DNA of 64,000 nucleotides, from contig JAQFVV010012441.1 of assembly GCA_028023455.1 (NCBI GenBank), positions 1,359,911 to 1,423,910 of the forward strand, in the 5' to 3' direction. Every line of letters starts with the position of its first letter. Position 1 is the stretch's first letter. The position numbers and the translations under genes were made by a program. Shown piece after piece: positions 60,430-64,000 of this stretch. Origin of the DNA: Epiperipatus broadwayi (lineage: Eukaryota > Onychophora > Udeonychophora > Euonychophora > Peripatidae). The notes under the pieces are model-generated. The model was not told where the DNA came from. It was given only the letters and a program-made list of their open reading frames with translations, and made no database searches.

Positions 60430-60610
60430 ATGCAATATTTAATATCCATATACATTAAATTTTTTTATCATCTCTTATACACTTTAAAACAATCTTTTTT
60501 ATAATCCCTTCTTTATTTTGTTTACAGTTTTGACAGTCCTGCAGTCTTCATCATAGCTACAACATTTAAACATAAGAAAAATAAAGAAGGAATTATATAA
60601 AAAATATTAC
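60430..60610 (-). mobile_element. Hammerhead-like insertion inside the LINE relic
   Basis: The insert splits the RT between FADD and the FGLxIS-like block. It has inverted arms (AATCCCTTCTTTATTTTGTT with AAAATAAAGAAGGAATTATA) round a minus-strand AUGAUGA (60554-60548), a stem II GACUG..GACUGUC region and AAAACUGU. It is the same family as the 14.9 kb insert. TACATTAAA/TACATTGAA may be its target duplication. Confidence 0.5.
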
Positions 60611-61149
60611 ATTGAAGTATATAAGAGGAGATGATAAATTTATATATATATATATGAATATACAAAGAGAAGTGCAAAAGAGTAAAGAAGTTGCAAGAAT
60701 ATTTAATGTCCTTTGTTTAATAATTAGTGTTAAAAAAACTCATATTGTTTATCTGCCAATAACAGAAAAAAAATCTTCAGCAACATTTAACTTGGATTGT
60801 TATCAACTTGAGAATGTAAAATGAGTTTAAATATCTTGACAGTTTTATTATATGGAAAGCTGGGTTTAAATGTTGAGGTACAACATAAGTCCAATGTGTT
60901 GCTAATGCTTTTACAAAGTTAAAAAGAATATTTTATCACAGAAAAATAATTACTGCAACTAAATTTATTATTTTAGGTAATTTATTGTATGGAAGTGAGA
61001 CTTGGGCTTCCTATTGGTGGGTGGCATTATGTAAAGATATTAGAAAAGTTTTAATAAAAGCTACTCCATATAATTTTGAAAATACAATTATAAAATTTTA
61101 AAACCAATGAATATATTTTTCTACTTTCTGGGTGTGATATTATAGAGTC

Positions 61150-61260
61150 AGTCATTTATTTTTTTGCATGTAGGTTATCGTGTATATCAGTTGTATGAGA
61201 CAGAGTGGATGACCTAAGGAAGCTTGAAAATCTGAGTTCAAATATTGCAAAATTACACCG
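61150..61260 (+). mobile_element. R repeat fragment
   Basis: GCATGTAGGTTATCGTGTAT, then ATCAGTTGTATGAGACAGAG and GGAAGCTTGAAAATCTGAG match the block downstream of the R-family core. The core itself is missing. Confidence 0.55.
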
Positions 61261-61658
61261 TTGATGGATTATATATAGAATGAGCAATGCAACACTTTCT
61301 AAAAGACTATTTTAAGGCAAACTTGAGCATGGTCTTCCTGGTAGAGGTAGACCCTATTTAAATTTATAAGAATTATCTTCGACATTCTCCAGAAGTCCAA
61401 TGTTAATTTTTTTTTATTGGAAAGATGAAAAAAAAATTTTCAGTTGAAGAAATTAAATGACAGCATCACAAAATATTGATGAAGCAGAAAAATGAACCAG
61501 CATGTGGACATATTTTTGGGTTAGTTTTTTTTCTTTTCTTCTCTTAGAGTTGAATGTATATACTCATATATATGAGTCAGTGCTATAGGTATATGTAAGT
61601 TAATAAAATCAGTGTACTTTTTAAATTTTTTACACATAGTTAAGAGATTATTCTAAGG

Positions 61659-62379
61659 GAAGTCAATCTCCGATAATGCGCTATTCCTTAAATATTATAA
61701 ATCTCTGAGCACTCTCCCACCGGTAAGAATTTAAAAAACTTAAGTAAATCGCTTAATTTTAGAGTGTACATTCTATCTACATGAACTCTTACAGACCATG
61801 CTTAAATCAGGGTTGAGTCTATTGTGTGCCTGATGTTATAATCAAATATTCAATTATACAAATCTATTTAACCCATCGCAGGAGATAAAAGAGTATCTCA
61901 TTTTTAATCACCTACGATTAGACAAACATGACTTATAAATGTAAACTTACTATTATAAAGCAAATGTAAACCTATTATTATAAAGCCCTGAAAATTGGTT
62001 TACATTTATAAGTCACATTTGTCTAATTGTAGGTTGTTAAAAATGTTTTCAGTGCTTTATAGTAATAGGTTTATATTTATAAGTCAGATTTGTCTAATCG
62101 TAGGTTGTTAAAAATGAGACACTGTCTTTCGCGTGGAATGGGATAAATAGATTTGTACAATTGAATATTTGATTATAACATGAGGCATTCAATAGACTAA
62201 AGCCCTGATTTAAGCATAGTTTGTAAGAGTTGGTGTATAATATAGAATGCACGCTCTAAACTTAGAATGCACGCTCTAAACTTAAGGATTCACTCAAGGT
62301 TTTTAAATTCTTACGGCACGGGAGAATGCGGCGGAGATTTATAATATTTAAGAAATAGCGCATTATCCAGATTGACTTC
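61659..62379. mobile_element. Large foldback element, about 330-bp arms
   Basis: The ends read GAAGTCAATCT and AGATTGACTTC, followed inward by ATAATGCGCTATT and its complement. Pairing continues through TAAATCAGGG, TTATAATCAAATATTCAATT and CCTACGATTAGACAAA. The centre has two direct copies of a TTTATAAGTCA.ATTTGTCTAA unit. No coding sequence and no clear target duplication. Confidence 0.85.
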
Positions 62380-62399
62380 AGTTTGAATAATTTCAAAAT

Positions 62400-63840
62400 T
62401 TTCAGCGCTTTATAATAATAGGTTTACATAGTTAAGAAATCTAATCCAATAATTAAGAAAATTAATATTTTAAAAATCACAAAATTATATACCATATTTA
62501 TAATGAAGTTTGTTGATAAAACAGTACTAAAAGTGTTAGACAATTTAGACTTTAATGGTAACTATAAAACAAATTACTTTAAATAATCTCTTGCATAGAA
62601 AAGACTCCTATTAGAATTTCTTTAAAGAAAATTTGAAAAGAAAATATATCTTCCAATCATAAAAGCCATATGTTTGATATTATTTGCTAAATGTAATATA
62701 AACTTTGAGAAAAACTCTTGAACAATTAAAATTGTCAGCTTAGATTTGGAAATAATAAACAAATCGCATGCATTAAATGTATATGGAAAGTGATTATTAT
62801 TGTTCTTATTACTTATATTTATATATTTCTAGAATGTGATTTTAGAATTTTTTAGTTTCATGTTATGTTCTTTAACTGAAAATAATTAGATATCTATTTA
62901 TTTGTAAGTAATTAAACAGCTAGTTATCTTGACTAAGCATTAGTTTTTGTTTTTTTTTAAGAAATCAATTCAGATTCAATTATTTGAAGATTATTGCAAA
63001 TTATATTTAGGTCATGAGACTAGCAGATAGACGGATCAACCATTAGACAATGGTATTGTATTAATAATAAACATTGGTTTATATATCAGAATAAGTTATC
63101 ATTTATACTATATATCTTTACTTCTTTTTTTGTTTGTAAAATATAATTGGTAATAAATTCAATGCTTTTACTGTATTTATAAGTGTTTTATAATAAGAAT
63201 TGGCATATTTAAAATTCTGAAGTAAGTAATAAAAAAGTATGTCAAATCAGTTAAAATTATAATAAAAAAAAATTCTAAAAAAAAGAGAACTAATTAGTCA
63301 GATTTTTTCTATAAGTCTATTTTATCAACTAATATATATATATATTGCATTCGATGAGCAATCTACTAAAATGAGAACACTGAAATGTTTATAAACTAGT
63401 CAAACCAGAGATTATAAGTAAAGTTAAAAATAACGATGAATATATTTATACAAGCTAAAGTAAAGCTAAATGTATACCCCTCACCATATATATCACTCTT
63501 ATATGAAATAGAAAAATACCCTATACATCTTATAATATATTATGGAACAGAGATATGATTGTACAAAGAATTGTATAGTTTTAATAATTATAAAATCGAG
63601 ACATTTTTTTTATAAGTCTGTTATATTATTGTTATACGATAAGATTTTCTTTCTCTGTGCACGTGTTTTATCAACAACTTTCATTCATTTATTCTACAAG
63701 ATATACATATATAGATATCTTCCTGATTTCATGTATGAGTAATGCTAAAGAAATTTGGTAGATAGCTTTACCCTCTGATTATTTTATTCTCAGTACTATT
63801 ATTGGCTATTATATATATATGTTGATACGAAGATTTACAC
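62400..63840. other. AT-rich DNA, no gene recognised
   Basis: Nothing identifiable. Confidence 0.5.
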
Positions 63841-63844
63841 GGAT

Positions 63845-63960
63845 TCCATATATAAAAGACATATTTTGCGGGTTCATCCGTGTTAAAATATTTTAAAATA
63901 CTGCCGTTTCGACTTGGTAACACAAGTCATCCACTGAGTAATAAAAAGTAGAAAGACGGT
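63845..63960. repeat. Single arm of the 19.8 kb palindrome family
   Basis: GGGTTCATCCGTGTTAAAAT, then CCGTTTCGACTTGGTAACAC and AAGTCATCCACTGAGTAATA match the left arm at 19.8-19.9 kb. The second arm would lie in or beyond the window end. Confidence 0.8.
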
Positions 63961-64000
63961 TGTAGAGGCGCTACAATCACTGATTTGAAAAAAAAAAACG

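Larger units (their letters stand above)
58480..61560 (+). pseudogene. Degraded non-LTR retrotransposon (RTE-like ORF2)
   Basis: Plus-strand fragments follow the order of an RT. KAFD-like (about 60040) is followed by YRFDGGIFKLNKI (about 60295-60335) and QFADDC, the catalytic FADD box (about 60372-60390). Next come FNVLCLIISVKKTHIVYLPI (60699-60760), KSSATFNLDCYQLENVK with KYLDS after it, and LLYGSETWASYW (about 60975-61010). The end has RMSNATLSKRLF and HGLPGRGRPY (61275-61365). Stops, frameshifts and two insertions (60.43-60.6 kb and part of an R repeat at 61.15-61.25 kb) interrupt it. The endonuclease is not recognisable. The 60612-60824 frame belongs to this relic. Confidence 0.75.

Overview
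The window is very AT-rich, repeat-dense animal DNA. Exons are almost absent. The sequence shows long microsatellites, an intron-type splice acceptor, and relics of Penelope-like elements (PLEs), RTE-type LINEs, Ty3/gypsy LTR elements, Tigger/pogo DNA transposons and a tRNA-derived SINE. This mix fits a metazoan, most likely a marine invertebrate such as a mollusc. A cephalopod is my guess, not something the sequence proves. No operon, bacterial promoter, rRNA gene or CRISPR array is present.

Layout. 1-10.2 kb is mostly anonymous AT-rich DNA with one hammerhead-bearing fragment (4.9 kb). 10.2-11.7 kb is a complete TA-flanked terminal-inverted-repeat transposon. 13.4-14.0 kb is the end of an RTE-like LINE (minus). 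14.6-15.6 kb is a Tigger relic interrupted by a 166-bp insertion with a 13-bp target-site duplication. 15.9-16.46 kb (minus) is the only convincing host coding sequence, a terminal exon of unknown function, next to a roughly 750-bp TATC array. 17.7-32.3 kb is dominated by short repeats, each built round a hammerhead-ribozyme-like core, in head-to-tail and inverted arrangements. 34.4-42.9 kb is an old Mag-like Ty3/gypsy element (minus) with gag, protease, RT, RNase H and integrase relics and two LTRs. One LTR is split by palindromic PLE fragments. 43.0 kb holds a SINE. 48.05-55.29 kb is a much younger LTR retrotransposon with giant 2.6-2.7 kb LTRs and a 4-bp target duplication, carrying only the integrase end of pol. 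58.0 and 61.7-62.4 kb are foldback elements. 58.5-61.5 kb is a degraded LINE (plus).

The most interesting signal is the large set of hammerhead-like cores (CUGANGA, stem II, GAAA, a two- or three-base-pair stem III, UH) in at least five sequence families. In three families both strands of stem I can also be paired. Hammerheads are known in PLEs and in small tandem non-autonomous retroelements (retrozymes). Here the tandem spacing of about 420-490 bp, the palindromes and the nearby PLE relics with the same core suggest a local expansion of ribozyme-bearing elements that depend on PLE machinery. In one PLE copy the stop codon lies inside the ribozyme core. All structures were paired by eye and no folding or database search was run.
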